A stretch of 64,000 nucleotides of DNA from Glaciecola sp047250385 (GCF_047250385.1 NZ_JBLBVM010000049.1:62001-126000); one strand, 5' to 3'. Positions 42,865-51,789 are shown, numbered from the stretch's first letter. Made by a program: numbers and translations. The notes: a model not told the origin generated them from the sequence alone.

Positions 42865-43785
42865 ATGGCGAAAGGCACGCATCAATATCTGGACGACCCA
42901 AGAAATCAAAATATTTTGATTAATATTAATGGTGAACTATTCCCAAGAGCGGAAGCGAAAATATCGGTGTTCGACAGTGGCTTCATTTTGGGGGATGGCG
43001 TTTGGGAAGGGATCAGACTGCACAAAGGCCATTTAGCATTTATTGAACAGCACATGCGTCGACTCTATGATGGTGCCAAAGCGCTGGACATGGATATTGG
43101 CCTTAGCAAGGAGGACTTGGTTAAACGTATTTACGACACATGCCTAGCAAATGATATGGACGACGGTGTGCATATTCGCCTAATGGTCACGCGAGGCATT
43201 AAGGCCACACCTTATCAAGATCCCAGAGTTACTATCTCAGATGCGACAATCGTTATAATTGCTGAATATAAGACAGCGCTAGGACTAGCTGAAGGCGATG
43301 GCGTTCGCTTATTCACTACTCATGTGAGAAGAGGCTACCCAGATGTTCAAGATCCAAAACTGAACACCCATTCCAAACTCAATTGTATATTTGCCTGCAT
43401 TCAAGCTGCCAAAGCACAAGTAGACGAAGCACTGATGCTAGATCCGCATGGTTTTGTCGCTACCTGCAACTCAACCCACTTCTTTATTGTGCGTGATGGC
43501 GAAGTATGGACCTCAAGCGGTGATTTTTGCTTAGACGGCATAACACGTCGAAACGTCATCAATGTGTGTAAAAACAATGGTGTGCCTGTTTATGAGAAAA
43601 ACTTCACATTAGCCGATGTTTATGGGGCAGACGAAGCCTTCATTACCGGCACATTCGCAGGTTTAACACCTGTGTCTGAAGTGGATGGCCGCAAAATTGG
43701 TGAAGGTAGCCATACGGTTACCAAGCGCCTTGAAAAACTTTACGTCGCGTTAATCGAGCAAGAACATGCAGCGCAAAGCTGCTAA
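42865..43785 (+). CDS. Class IV aminotransferase (branched-chain/D-amino-acid type)
   Basis: A PLP fold-type IV enzyme of 306 residues (from the ATG; a TTG at 42859 would add two). Landmarks: FDSGFILGDGVWEGIRL near residue 36, LMVTRGIKATPY, the cofactor lysine in KLNTHSKLNCI (about 175), and TGTFAGLTPVSEVDGR near the C-terminus. It could be a branched-chain amino-acid aminotransferase, D-alanine transaminase or aminodeoxychorismate lyase, and the sequence does not decide. The next gene, a sulfotransferase-like protein, follows after nine bases as a likely operon partner. Confidence 0.88.
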   Translation: MAKGTHQYLDDPRNQNILININGELFPRAEAKISVFDSGFILGDGVWEGIRLHKGHLAFIEQHMRRLYDGAKALDMDIGLSKEDLVKRIYDTCLANDMDDGVHIRLMVTRGIKATPYQDPRVTISDATIVIIAEYKTALGLAEGDGVRLFTTHVRRGYPDVQDPKLNTHSKLNCIFACIQAAKAQVDEALMLDPHGFVATCNSTHFFIVRDGEVWTSSGDFCLDGITRRNVINVCKNNGVPVYEKNFTLADVYGADEAFITGTFAGLTPVSEVDGRKIGEGSHTVTKRLEKLYVALIEQEHAAQSC

Positions 43786-43794
43786 GGAACTTCA

Positions 43795-44532
43795 ATGACA
43801 ACACGTATTGCCATGTGGTCTGGCCCTCGGAATATCTCTACTGCGATGATGCGAAGCTGGGAGAATCGTCCCGATTGTGAAGTTATCGATGAACCTTTCT
43901 ACGCATACTACTTAAACGCAACGAAAGAACCGCATCCTATGTTCGATGAGGTACTTGCCTCGCAGCCAACGAGTTTTGCCGAAGTCGCGAGGAACATGAG
44001 TGAAGGTAGTTGTGAGCGTCCTATTCAATATCAAAAACACATGACACAACATATGCTCCCCAACTGTGACTTAACATGGGCAAAAGATTTGCGACATTGC
44101 ATGTTGATCCGCGCCCCTGCTTGCGTGGTCTTATCTTATACAAACAGCCGAGGGAAATGCAGTGCAGAGGATACAGGCATAAAGCGTCAATTCGAACTTT
44201 ACGAGGCCTTTAGTAAATTAACGGGGCAAGACATACCGATCATTGATTCTGTTTCGGTATTAGCTGATCCCAAAAGTGCCATTCCGGCAATGTGCGAAGC
44301 TTTACATGTAAAGTGCGATGAAGAGATTACAAACGCCATGCTTAACTGGCCTCAAGGACGGCGAGACAGTGACGGTATATGGGCTGAACACTGGTATCAC
44401 AGCGTAGAAAAATCCACTGGCTTTGCTGGCAGTAAACCAGAAGGTTCTGAATTAAGCCCTGAGCAAAAAGCCGTTGTTGATGAAGTGATGCCGTTTTATG
44501 AACAAATGAGGGCTAAGGCCCTCACCTTTTAG
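43795..44532 (+). CDS. Sulfotransferase-like P-loop protein
   Basis: The 245-residue protein starts with MTTRIAMWSGPRNISTAMMR, a loop that resembles the PAPS-binding site of sulfotransferases (GPRNIST in place of a Walker A), followed by DEPFYAYYL. This family is repeatedly found next to class IV aminotransferases and is often mislabelled as a branched-chain aminotransferase. Whether it moves sulfate is not shown. The operon pairing suggests a shared substrate derived from an amino or keto acid. Confidence 0.83.
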   Translation: MTTRIAMWSGPRNISTAMMRSWENRPDCEVIDEPFYAYYLNATKEPHPMFDEVLASQPTSFAEVARNMSEGSCERPIQYQKHMTQHMLPNCDLTWAKDLRHCMLIRAPACVVLSYTNSRGKCSAEDTGIKRQFELYEAFSKLTGQDIPIIDSVSVLADPKSAIPAMCEALHVKCDEEITNAMLNWPQGRRDSDGIWAEHWYHSVEKSTGFAGSKPEGSELSPEQKAVVDEVMPFYEQMRAKALTF

Positions 44533-44561
44533 ACTTCTTATAATAAGCTCAATGACAATAA

Positions 44562-44939
44562 CTACTTTCTTATTAACTTATTCGCAATTAATAAAATGCC
44601 AACCGGTAGCAATCCGAGTGGGTTATTATCCAAAAATAACCAGAAATAGCACAAACAGGCATTTGAACTAATAATTAAGAGCATTCGAAGATGATGGTTT
44701 GCAAATAACCTTAAGGTAAAAGCACAGATTGAGCCTGCTCCAATAATGGCCAGCACAACTGAAAACAAAGTGTCTTGAATACTAGTCTCAGAAGAGAATA
44801 GCACTTGCATCACCAAGATATAGATTGCGATAGCAACCGGCATAAAACTTACGAAGACAATTTGGTACTCTCTACTTTCTCTCGTTTTTATTTCCTCGTG
44901 CGCTTTATTTTTTGCAGCAATTTTTTCGTTAATATCCAT
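44562..44939 (-). CDS. Small four-helix membrane protein
   Basis: A 125-residue protein with a charged N-terminus (KIAAKNKAHEEIKTRES) and about four hydrophobic segments (SFMPVAIAIYILVMQVLF, DTLFSVVLAIIGAGSICAFT, MLLIISSNACLCYFWLF, LGLLPVGILLIANKL). No family recognised. It is 21 bases downstream of the lipoyl-like gene on the same strand, so they probably share a transcript and may form one membrane complex. Confidence 0.78.
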   Translation of the reverse strand: MDINEKIAAKNKAHEEIKTRESREYQIVFVSFMPVAIAIYILVMQVLFSSETSIQDTLFSVVLAIIGAGSICAFTLRLFANHHLRMLLIISSNACLCYFWLFLDNNPLGLLPVGILLIANKLIRK

Positions 44940-44960
44940 ATTTCTAACTCCTGCGCGCTA

Positions 44961-45317
44961 CTAAGCTATTTTGAGAACTACGTATGTGATCAAAGCGCCA
45001 AGCATCAAGCCAGACAAAAATTCTAAATTAATTTTTCGATAAAGCTTTTTGTTAAAAGGCTCGGCAAAAGATGTATCAATTCGCATCGCGACATTCTCTG
45101 ATTCCACACTCATTCCTCGTTTTATATCAACCGTTTGAACCTTCCCTGCCGAAGATGAGATAACCTCTAAAATCACGTTTTCCGTTTCTACATCAAAAAG
45201 GGACTGGTCCTGATAGACATAGTCACCTTTACCTACATAAATTTCACTGATGACATAAGCGCTGTTCTCTACCGCGTATTCTTTCGGCGTTTTGGGTACC
45301 TTGACATCCTCTATCAT
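44961..45317 (-). CDS. Lipoyl-like domain protein with membrane anchor, modification lysine absent
   Basis: Residues about 15-80 have the biotinyl/lipoyl swinging-domain pattern: ISEIYVGKGDYVYQDQSLFD, then a hairpin turn, then VQTVDIKRGMSVESENVAM. In true carriers the turn reads D-K or M-K, and here it is E-T-E-N, so the lysine that takes biotin or lipoate is missing. A C-terminal helix (GLMLGALITYVVLKIA) anchors it with the domain outside or inside undetermined. It resembles the hairpin modules of membrane-fusion proteins more than enzyme carriers. Paired with the four-helix gene downstream. Confidence 0.78.
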   Translation of the reverse strand: MIEDVKVPKTPKEYAVENSAYVISEIYVGKGDYVYQDQSLFDVETENVILEVISSSAGKVQTVDIKRGMSVESENVAMRIDTSFAEPFNKKLYRKINLEFLSGLMLGALITYVVLKIA

Positions 45318-45447
45318 GAAGCTCTATCCCTATACTTAAAGTTCTGTAAATAGCAGACCGTCGATTGTAATGAAGAAAAGTCCAAAAGCCAATTCACCCA
45401 CTTAATTTCCCCTTTCAAGGTATTGTGAGTATTATTCGATACTTCTC

Positions 45448-45456
45448 TGTTATAAT
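45448..45456 (+). promoter_or_regulatory. Extended -10 promoter for ygiQ
   Basis: TGTTATAAT is a perfect extended -10 (TG-N-TATAAT), about 90 bases upstream of the ygiQ ATG. The -35 is not clear. Confidence 0.6.
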
Positions 45457-45553
45457 GCGCTTTGCGCCAATCGAAAGTACGTTTTTGGGCGCTCGATTAC
45501 GGGTGTAAAATACAAGTACCCACCAGAATTTTTGAAATTATACAGAGAAAGAT

Positions 45554-47872
45554 ATGCCAACAACGCCGACCATCCAAGCTTCTACCAGAAAATCACAAAC
45601 GCCAAGGATGAAGGCTGAACGAGGGTTATTTTCTTTCCCTAAATATTGGGCTTCTTGTTTCGATCCCGCCCCTTTTTTACCTATGTCACGCAAAGAAATG
45701 GACCAATTAGGTTGGGACAGCTGTGACATCATCATCGTGACTGGCGATGCCTATGTTGATCATCCAAGTTTTGGTATGGCAGTAATAGGTCGCACGCTTG
45801 AAGCGCAAGGCTATCGCGTTGGTATTATTTCACAGCCAGATTGGCGTTCAAAAGACGATTTCATGCAGCTGGGCGAACCCAATTTATTCTTCGGCGTCAC
45901 TGCTGGCAACATGGACTCGATGATTAATCGTTACACTGCCGACCGCAAACTTCGCCACGACGATGCTTACACGCCAAACAACGAAGGTGGTAAACGTCCC
46001 GATCGTGCAGTAACTGTTTACACTCAACGCTGCAAAGAAGCCTATAAAAAACCTGTCATCATTGGCGGCATTGAAGCCAGTCTGCGCCGCATAGCGCATT
46101 ATGATTATTGGTCCGATAAAGTAAAACGCTCGGTCTTGTTTGACTCGAAAGCTGACATGCTAATGTTTGGTAACGCTGAACGTCCATTGCTTGAAATGGC
46201 TAGCCGTTTTGCAGCGGGTGAAACAATAGACCAAATGCAAGATATTCGAGGCACTGCTGTCATTCGAAAAGAGCCACTACCCGGTTGGCAAGGCGTTAAC
46301 TCAACGCACGTTGATACTATTGGAAAAATCGACCCTATTACTAGCCCTTATGAAATGATTGAGGACAAGTGTGCCATTCAGGGTGAAGAAGATAAGCAAG
46401 CGGCCATTGACGCTGAAAAAGCCAAGCCCATTGTCATTCAACCATTCACATCGAAGACAGTGCGCCGTAAGCCATGGGAAAAAACCTATGTTTTGTTGCC
46501 TCCATACGATGTGGTAAGAGCAGAAAAGACACACTACGCACACACTTCAAGAATATTACACCAAGAGACCAATCCTGGTTGTGCACGCGCATTGGCGCAG
46601 CGTCATGGTGATCGCCTGATTTGGATTAATCCACCGGCCTTCCCTTTAGAAACCGAAGAAATGGATGCGATATTCGATTTACCGTATGCTCGAGTACCAC
46701 ATCCTAGTTATGGCAAAGCAAAAATACCTGCCTATGACATGATCAAGACTTCAGTGAATATTATGCGCGGCTGCTTTGGTGGCTGTACATTCTGTTCAAT
46801 TACAGAGCATGAAGGACGTGTAATACAGAGTCGCTCAGAAGAATCGATCATCCGTGAAATAGAAGAAATTCGTGACAAAGTCCCTGGTTTTACGGGTGTT
46901 ATCTCTGACTTAGGTGGCCCAACAGCCAACATGTATAAGTTGCGCTGTAAGAGCCCGAAAGCTGAACAAACTTGCCGTCGCCTATCGTGCGTATGGCCTG
47001 ATATCTGTGGTCATTTAGACACGGACCAAACACCTACCGTCGAACTGTACAAGAAAGCACGAAAAGTAGAGGGCGTGAAAAAAGTCCTAATCGCTTCAGG
47101 TGTGCGCTACGATCTAGCGATTGAACATCCAGACTACGTGCGTGAGTTAGTTATGCATCATGTTGGTGGTTATTTAAAGATTGCGCCAGAGCATACTGAG
47201 AAGTCACCTCTCGATAAGATGATGAAGCCAGGCATGGGCACTTACGACCGTTTCAAAGAAATGTTCGATAAGTACACTAAAGAAGCTGGCAAAGAACAGT
47301 TTCTTATCCCGTATTTCATCTCAGCTCACCCTGGGACGAAAGACGAAGACATGTTGAATCTTGCTTTGTGGTTGAAAGAACGCAACTTCAAGCTAGACCA
47401 AGTACAAAACTTCTACCCATCGCCAATGGCAAATGCCACAACGATGTACCACACCAATAAAAACCCGATACACAAGGTTAATCACAAGAGTGAAGTGGTT
47501 GAAGTGCCTAAAGGTGAAATTCACCGTCGCTTACATCGCGCTTTTTTACGTTACCACGATCCAGCCAACTGGCCATTGCTACGTAAAACATTGATTGAAA
47601 TGGGTAAGCCTCACCTTATTGGTAATGGTCCTAAGTGTTTAGTGCCTTATGAAAGCCGCAATGAATTGAAAGGCAATGATCACAAAGAGTTCGCTAAACG
47701 TTCAGCCAATAAAGCCTATGCCAAAGGGAAGAATGCCAAGACGCCTAAGCATCAGCAAGGTTTGACGCGGTTTAGTGATAATCAGCCGCATAATTTAGAA
47801 GCGGCGAAAGCGGGTAACAAAGGCTCAGCTAACGCTAACGGCAAAGCACGTAAACCCAAGAATAAGCGCTAA
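45554..47872 (+). CDS. ygiQ: YgiQ-family radical SAM protein
   Basis: This 772-residue protein matches E. coli YgiQ (739 aa) along its length: a UPF0313 N-terminal domain (FFPKYW/SCFDPAPFLPMSRKEM region, GVTAGNMDSM, GGIEASLRRIAHYDYW), then the radical SAM cluster motif GCFGGCTFCS with Cys407, Cys411 and Cys414, and a C-terminal domain. A basic C-terminal tail (NKGSANANGKARKPKNKR) extends it. The reaction is not established. A strong extended -10 promoter lies upstream, and it is probably monocistronic. Confidence 0.95.
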   Translation: MPTTPTIQASTRKSQTPRMKAERGLFSFPKYWASCFDPAPFLPMSRKEMDQLGWDSCDIIIVTGDAYVDHPSFGMAVIGRTLEAQGYRVGIISQPDWRSKDDFMQLGEPNLFFGVTAGNMDSMINRYTADRKLRHDDAYTPNNEGGKRPDRAVTVYTQRCKEAYKKPVIIGGIEASLRRIAHYDYWSDKVKRSVLFDSKADMLMFGNAERPLLEMASRFAAGETIDQMQDIRGTAVIRKEPLPGWQGVNSTHVDTIGKIDPITSPYEMIEDKCAIQGEEDKQAAIDAEKAKPIVIQPFTSKTVRRKPWEKTYVLLPPYDVVRAEKTHYAHTSRILHQETNPGCARALAQRHGDRLIWINPPAFPLETEEMDAIFDLPYARVPHPSYGKAKIPAYDMIKTSVNIMRGCFGGCTFCSITEHEGRVIQSRSEESIIREIEEIRDKVPGFTGVISDLGGPTANMYKLRCKSPKAEQTCRRLSCVWPDICGHLDTDQTPTVELYKKARKVEGVKKVLIASGVRYDLAIEHPDYVRELVMHHVGGYLKIAPEHTEKSPLDKMMKPGMGTYDRFKEMFDKYTKEAGKEQFLIPYFISAHPGTKDEDMLNLALWLKERNFKLDQVQNFYPSPMANATTMYHTNKNPIHKVNHKSEVVEVPKGEIHRRLHRAFLRYHDPANWPLLRKTLIEMGKPHLIGNGPKCLVPYESRNELKGNDHKEFAKRSANKAYAKGKNAKTPKHQQGLTRFSDNQPHNLEAAKAGNKGSANANGKARKPKNKR

Positions 47873-47953
47873 GTAAGTGAAAATTCGACTCTAGGTTGCC
47901 TTAATTAAGTGCCTTTATCGAAAGCGGTATAAGTTGATTGCGGTATAGATAAG

Positions 47954-48352
47954 ATGCATAAAGAAAGTAAAAGTCCGAGCATTGCTAAAAACGTAAGCGG
48001 TATTAAGCGTATACCGCGTGCAATTGCTTGCTCATTAAAGGGTTACAAAGTTGCTTGGTTGTACGAATCTGGATTCAGACAATATGCTTTTATTGCGTTG
48101 TTACTTTGCCCTCTTAGCTTTTTTATAGCTCAGTCAACTACGCACTGGTTTGTGCTCATCGCAAGTTTAGTTTTTTTGCTATTCTCAGAAATTATCAACA
48201 CCGCTATCGAAGCGGTTTCAGATGCGACAATGCCGGAATACAATGAGCTGATAGGAAGAGCAAAGGACCTAGGTTCTGCTGGAGTTTTTACGGCAGTGCT
48301 ATTAGTCATTTTGATATGGGGTGTGTCTATTTTTGAGTTTGTTTATTTTTGA
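47954..48352 (+). CDS. dgkA: Diacylglycerol kinase (prokaryotic type)
   Basis: DgkA phosphorylates diacylglycerol to phosphatidic acid in the inner membrane, recycling lipid left by osmoregulated glucan synthesis. The 132-residue protein has three membrane helices and the signature SEIINTAIEAVSDAT, with the catalytic Glu-x-x-Asn-Thr core, then AKDLGSAGVF. A charged N-terminus of about 20 residues is slightly longer than usual. Its 3' end carries an AT-rich tandem repeat that contributes the last few codons (EFVYF) and the stop. Confidence 0.93.
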   Translation: MHKESKSPSIAKNVSGIKRIPRAIACSLKGYKVAWLYESGFRQYAFIALLLCPLSFFIAQSTTHWFVLIASLVFLLFSEIINTAIEAVSDATMPEYNELIGRAKDLGSAGVFTAVLLVILIWGVSIFEFVYF

Positions 48353-48386
48353 GCTCGTTTATTTTTGAGCTGTTTATTTTTGAAAC
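48325..48386. repeat. Four tandem 15-16-bp repeats at the dgkA stop
   Basis: GTCTATTTTTGAGTTT, GTTTATTTTTGAGCTC, GTTTATTTTTGAGCT and GTTTATTTTTGAAAC run from 48325. The stop codon lies in the second unit, so the array has evolved across the gene end. Confidence 0.88.
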
Positions 48387-48408
48387 TTTTAATACGAAGA
48401 ATCAAAAG

Positions 48409-49131
48409 CTACAAGGTTGAATACAACTGATACCCATCTTTATAGTATAGCTTCATTGCAGTAATGAAAGAATCATTAATCCATGTCGTTCTGTCCAACA
48501 CAAATATCGCATTGCCCACTTTACTATCTAGCGCCTCGGCAATTCGCTCATCTGCATTTTGCGCAGAGAAAACGACATCTCCACTAGAGAATGGAACAGT
48601 AGTAACTAGCCATTCGTTTGCGCTTAGCGTTTCCAAGGGAGCGTCAAGTATTTCAGGCACAGTTTGAATATTAACCCAGCGCTCTTCATAGGCAAAGGGA
48701 CGCGAGTCTGATAAATGCACCGTTTCCATAAATAAAGCCTTTTGTCCTGCGGGAATTTGCAAACGAGTACGAATAGCCATGGGCGGCGCTATTTGTTTTT
48801 GATTAATCAACTGATGACTATACTTGGCGCCTGTTGCTTCAACTTGTTCACGCACAATAGGGATTTCAAATTTCGCATGACGCACAGGCATTTTACAAAC
48901 ACGTGTGCCCCCTTTGCGTTTACGTACTACTAAACCACTATCCGCTAAGTTCTGCAAAGCGCGGTTGATTGTTGTGCGCGCACAGCCATACTCTTCAGCT
49001 AAGGCTATTTCCCCCGGAATCAAAGCTCCTAGCTCCCACTCTCCCGATTCAATCCGCTCTCTCAAGGCTTTTCTTACGTTTTGATGGGAGTTTGTTGTCA
49101 TCGCTTTTGTTGTCATCGCTTTTGTTGTCAT
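48409..49131 (-). CDS. hutC: Histidine utilisation repressor HutC (GntR/UTRA family)
   Basis: The 240-residue protein has an N-terminal GntR winged helix (ALRERIESGEWELGALIPGE, GCARTTINRALQNLADSGLV) and a C-terminal UTRA effector domain. HutC represses hut genes and is released by urocanate. It begins with two in-frame 15-bp repeats, giving MTTKAMTTKAMTTN and three possible ATG starts; the first overlaps the hutF stop (ATGA). The last strand of hutF ends in AAAGAGTTATG, which supplies the ribosome-binding site. Downstream of hutF, it is cotranscribed with the gene it regulates. Confidence 0.93.
   Translation of the reverse strand: MTTKAMTTKAMTTNSHQNVRKALRERIESGEWELGALIPGEIALAEEYGCARTTINRALQNLADSGLVVRKRKGGTRVCKMPVRHAKFEIPIVREQVEATGAKYSHQLINQKQIAPPMAIRTRLQIPAGQKALFMETVHLSDSRPFAYEERWVNIQTVPEILDAPLETLSANEWLVTTVPFSSGDVVFSAQNADERIAEALDSKVGNAIFVLDRTTWINDSFITAMKLYYKDGYQLYSTL
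49094..49131 (-). repeat. In-frame 15-bp repeat giving three HutC start codons
   Basis: GTTGTCATCGCTTTT on the plus strand occurs at 49094 and 49109, plus a partial at 49124. Each unit brings an ATG. Confidence 0.9.
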
Positions 49132-50498
49132 AACTCTTTTCTTAAACGTTGCATCGTTTGTTTAAATTGATTGGTGATTTCGTTGTGGCGAATATGCGCG
49201 CCATCACTCACCACATGTCGCCCTGCAGCCCAAACATGACTTACTAGCTCATCGCCGCAAGCGAAAATCCAAGTGTCGAGTACGATGTCTTTTGAAAGAC
49301 CAGCAATAGAGTAATGCTCATCATCAAGTGCCACCAAATCAGCCAACGCACCAACTTCGATTCGTCCTGCATTGCGACCAAGCGCTTGTGCTCCGCCTGT
49401 TGCTGCTCGTTCATAAATATAGCGCCCATTAGACGGCATATCATCACTACTCAATACAACGCGTCTTTGATCACGCAGTCGTTGAGAAACCTCTAACATT
49501 CGTAATTCTTCGCTCAATGCTATCTTCACATTTGAATCGGAGCCCAGTCCAAAGCGCCCACCGGCCTGCAAAAATTTATTCGCATCAAAGATACCGTCGC
49601 CTAGGTTAGCCTCGGTGATCGGACAAAGCCCAGCTACTGCGCCTGACTTTGCGAGGTCGAGTACTTCAGTCTCATCCATATGCGTGGCATGGATCAAACA
49701 CCATCGCTTATCAACATCAAAATTATCTAGCAACCAACGCACAGGACGTTTGTTCAATGCATTCATCACTTCGTTCACTTCAATTTGTTGCTCAGCAATG
49801 TGAATATGCATCGGTGTCGTTTTATCTAAATTATTGGCAATCAACAAGGCTTCTTTACTCACTGCGCGCAAAGAATGTGGAGCGACTCCCAACACAAAGT
49901 CCTTAGGTAAACGCTTCATCCCCTGACTCAGTTGACTATGTAAGGTCTGATATTCGTCAATATTACAGCCAAAACGCAATTGACCGCCCTGTAACTTTCT
50001 TTTGTCTAAACCACCATGCATATACAGCACTGGCAAATGCGTATAGCCAATACCGGTGCTGAGTGAGGCTTGAAAAAGGCGTTCTGACAACTCCGCGACA
50101 TTATCGTAATGAGCGCCATTGTGATCGTGATGTAAATAATGGAATTCCGCTGACGATGCGTAACCTGATTCAAGCATCTCCATTTGCACTTGTGCAGCTA
50201 TTGCCTCTACATCATGCGGTTTTAGGATCTCAAGGAAACGGTACATCACTTTGCGCCAAGTCCAGAAATCATCTATGGGATTCGAGCCTCGTTTTTCCGC
50301 TAAGCCAGCCATGGCACGCTGAAAACTGTGACTATGCAGATTAGATAAAGCGGGAAGTAGAATACCAACACGATGGTCTTCACCACTCTGTGATTTTGAT
50401 ATAGCGGAAATGTATCCTTCGTCATCTACGTGAATGGCTACATTCTCTTGCCATCCCGATGAGGTCAACACCTGCTTCGCAAAAATTGAGGTTGCCAT
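49128..50498 (-). CDS. hutF: Formimidoylglutamate deiminase
   Basis: HutF deiminates N-formimidoyl-glutamate to N-formylglutamate and ammonia, the fourth step of one branch of histidine breakdown. From the ATG at 50498 it is 456 residues, the family length; the longer frame to 50606 has a poor leader that runs across the operator. Motifs: LHSHSFQRAMAG with the metal-binding His-x-His, HIAEQQIEVNEV, LIHATHMDETE and GLGSDSNVK with the metal-binding Asp. Cotranscribed with hutC, divergent from hutI. Confidence 0.94.
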   Translation of the reverse strand: MATSIFAKQVLTSSGWQENVAIHVDDEGYISAISKSQSGEDHRVGILLPALSNLHSHSFQRAMAGLAEKRGSNPIDDFWTWRKVMYRFLEILKPHDVEAIAAQVQMEMLESGYASSAEFHYLHHDHNGAHYDNVAELSERLFQASLSTGIGYTHLPVLYMHGGLDKRKLQGGQLRFGCNIDEYQTLHSQLSQGMKRLPKDFVLGVAPHSLRAVSKEALLIANNLDKTTPMHIHIAEQQIEVNEVMNALNKRPVRWLLDNFDVDKRWCLIHATHMDETEVLDLAKSGAVAGLCPITEANLGDGIFDANKFLQAGGRFGLGSDSNVKIALSEELRMLEVSQRLRDQRRVVLSSDDMPSNGRYIYERAATGGAQALGRNAGRIEVGALADLVALDDEHYSIAGLSKDIVLDTWIFACGDELVSHVWAAGRHVVSDGAHIRHNEITNQFKQTMQRLRKEL

Positions 50499-50518
50499 AA
50501 GCAATAATCTAATTGTAA

Positions 50519-50532
50519 TATGTGCACACATA
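50519..50532. promoter_or_regulatory. Palindromic operator in the hut intergenic region, probable HutC site
   Basis: TATGTG and CACATA are perfect arms around CA. The site overlaps the predicted hutF -10 and sits between the -35 and -10 regions of hutI, so one bound repressor could block both transcripts. Confidence 0.65.
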
Positions 50533-50557
50533 ATATCATATTGAATAAGCTTGGCAA
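50530..50557 (-). promoter_or_regulatory. Predicted sigma-70 promoter for hutFC
   Basis: On the minus strand TTGCCA (50552-50557) and TATTAT (50530-50535) are separated by 16 bases. The -10 overlaps the palindromic operator. Confidence 0.6.
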
Positions 50558-50562
50558 CAATC

Positions 50563-51789
50563 ATGCAAACTGACTTCCTGTATAAAGACTGCACACTGGC
50601 AACCATGGAACAGGGTGCAAATAATTATGGTCTTATCGAAAATGCAGCGTTCGTAGTAAGCGCTGGTCGTATCCTTTGGCGAGGAAAAATGAATGAATTG
50701 CCAGCGGAATATACCAAGCTTGAAAGCGAATCATTGGAAGGCCGTTTAGTCACACCAGCACTCATCGATTGTCATACTCATTTAGTTTTTGGAGGCAATC
50801 GCGCCCAAGAGTTTGAACAACGATTGAAAGGTGCTAGTTATTCTGAAATATCCAAAGCGGGCGGCGGCATTGTTTCTACAGTGAATGCGACTAGAAATGC
50901 TTCGGACGAAGAACTACTCAACGGTGCATTAAAAAGACTGGATGCCTTGATTAGTGAAGGCGTCGGCGTTGTTGAAATTAAATCAGGCTATGGCCTGAGC
51001 ATCGAACATGAATTACGCATGTTGCGTGTTGCCCGCAAACTCGCCACTTTAAGACCCGTTAAAATATTGACTACGTGGCTTGCTGCACATGCTCTTCCGC
51101 CAGAATACGCAGGTAAAAACGCTAACAGATTTGATGACTACATTGATGATGTTGTAATTCCTGGTTTGCGGCAAGCTGCCAGTGAAAACTTAGTTGATGC
51201 CGTTGATGGCTTCTGTGAAAACATCGCATTTTCATGTGTACAAATAGAACGTGTATTTGCCGAGGCAAGTGCCTTGGGTTTACCGATTAAATTGCACGCC
51301 GAGCAGTTGTCCGATCAAAAAGGTGCACTACTAGCGGCTAAATACAATGGCTTGTCTGCGGATCATCTTGAATACCTTGCAGAAGACGATGTTCCCACCT
51401 TCGCAAAATCTGGCGCAGTGGCAGTAATGCTTCCCGGCGCTTTTTATACCTTAAATGAAAGCAAGCAACCTCCCATTGAAAGCTTTCGCTTACATGCTGT
51501 CGATATGGCAGTTGCCACCGATTGCAATCCAGGTAGCTCCCCAATTTCATCCATTTTAACAGCCATGAATATGGCATGTACTCAATTTTCTATGACACCA
51601 GAAGAGGCGCTAGCAGGCTCTACAAGATGTGCTGCTAAAGCCCTTGGTTTACAAAATGAGTACGGTGAAGTGAAAGTGGGTGCTCACGCCGAATTAGCCG
51701 TTTGGGATGCGGCACACCCAGCCGAACTCTCATATTGGATTGGCGCATCACTTTTACAAAAACGTATTTCCCATCAGGAGCCTTCATGA
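50563..51789 (+). CDS. hutI: Imidazolonepropionase
   Basis: HutI hydrolyses imidazolonepropionate to N-formimidoyl-glutamate, the third step. The 408-residue amidohydrolase has the metal ligands in DCHTHLVFGGNRAQEFEQRL near residue 72, the later His in KLHAEQLSDQKG and an Asp in ATDCNPGSSP. I start it at the ATG at 50563; a TTG at 50551 would add four residues. It lies 64 bases from hutF, divergent, with the shared operator between. The stop codon overlaps the hutH start (ATGA). Confidence 0.95.
   Translation: MQTDFLYKDCTLATMEQGANNYGLIENAAFVVSAGRILWRGKMNELPAEYTKLESESLEGRLVTPALIDCHTHLVFGGNRAQEFEQRLKGASYSEISKAGGGIVSTVNATRNASDEELLNGALKRLDALISEGVGVVEIKSGYGLSIEHELRMLRVARKLATLRPVKILTTWLAAHALPPEYAGKNANRFDDYIDDVVIPGLRQAASENLVDAVDGFCENIAFSCVQIERVFAEASALGLPIKLHAEQLSDQKGALLAAKYNGLSADHLEYLAEDDVPTFAKSGAVAVMLPGAFYTLNESKQPPIESFRLHAVDMAVATDCNPGSSPISSILTAMNMACTQFSMTPEEALAGSTRCAAKALGLQNEYGEVKVGAHAELAVWDAAHPAELSYWIGASLLQKRISHQEPS

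Noticed and set aside
43795..44532. Branched-chain aminotransferase, as this family is often labelled
   Set aside because: It has no PLP fold-type IV motif. The N-terminal loop is sulfotransferase-like, and the real aminotransferase is the gene before it.
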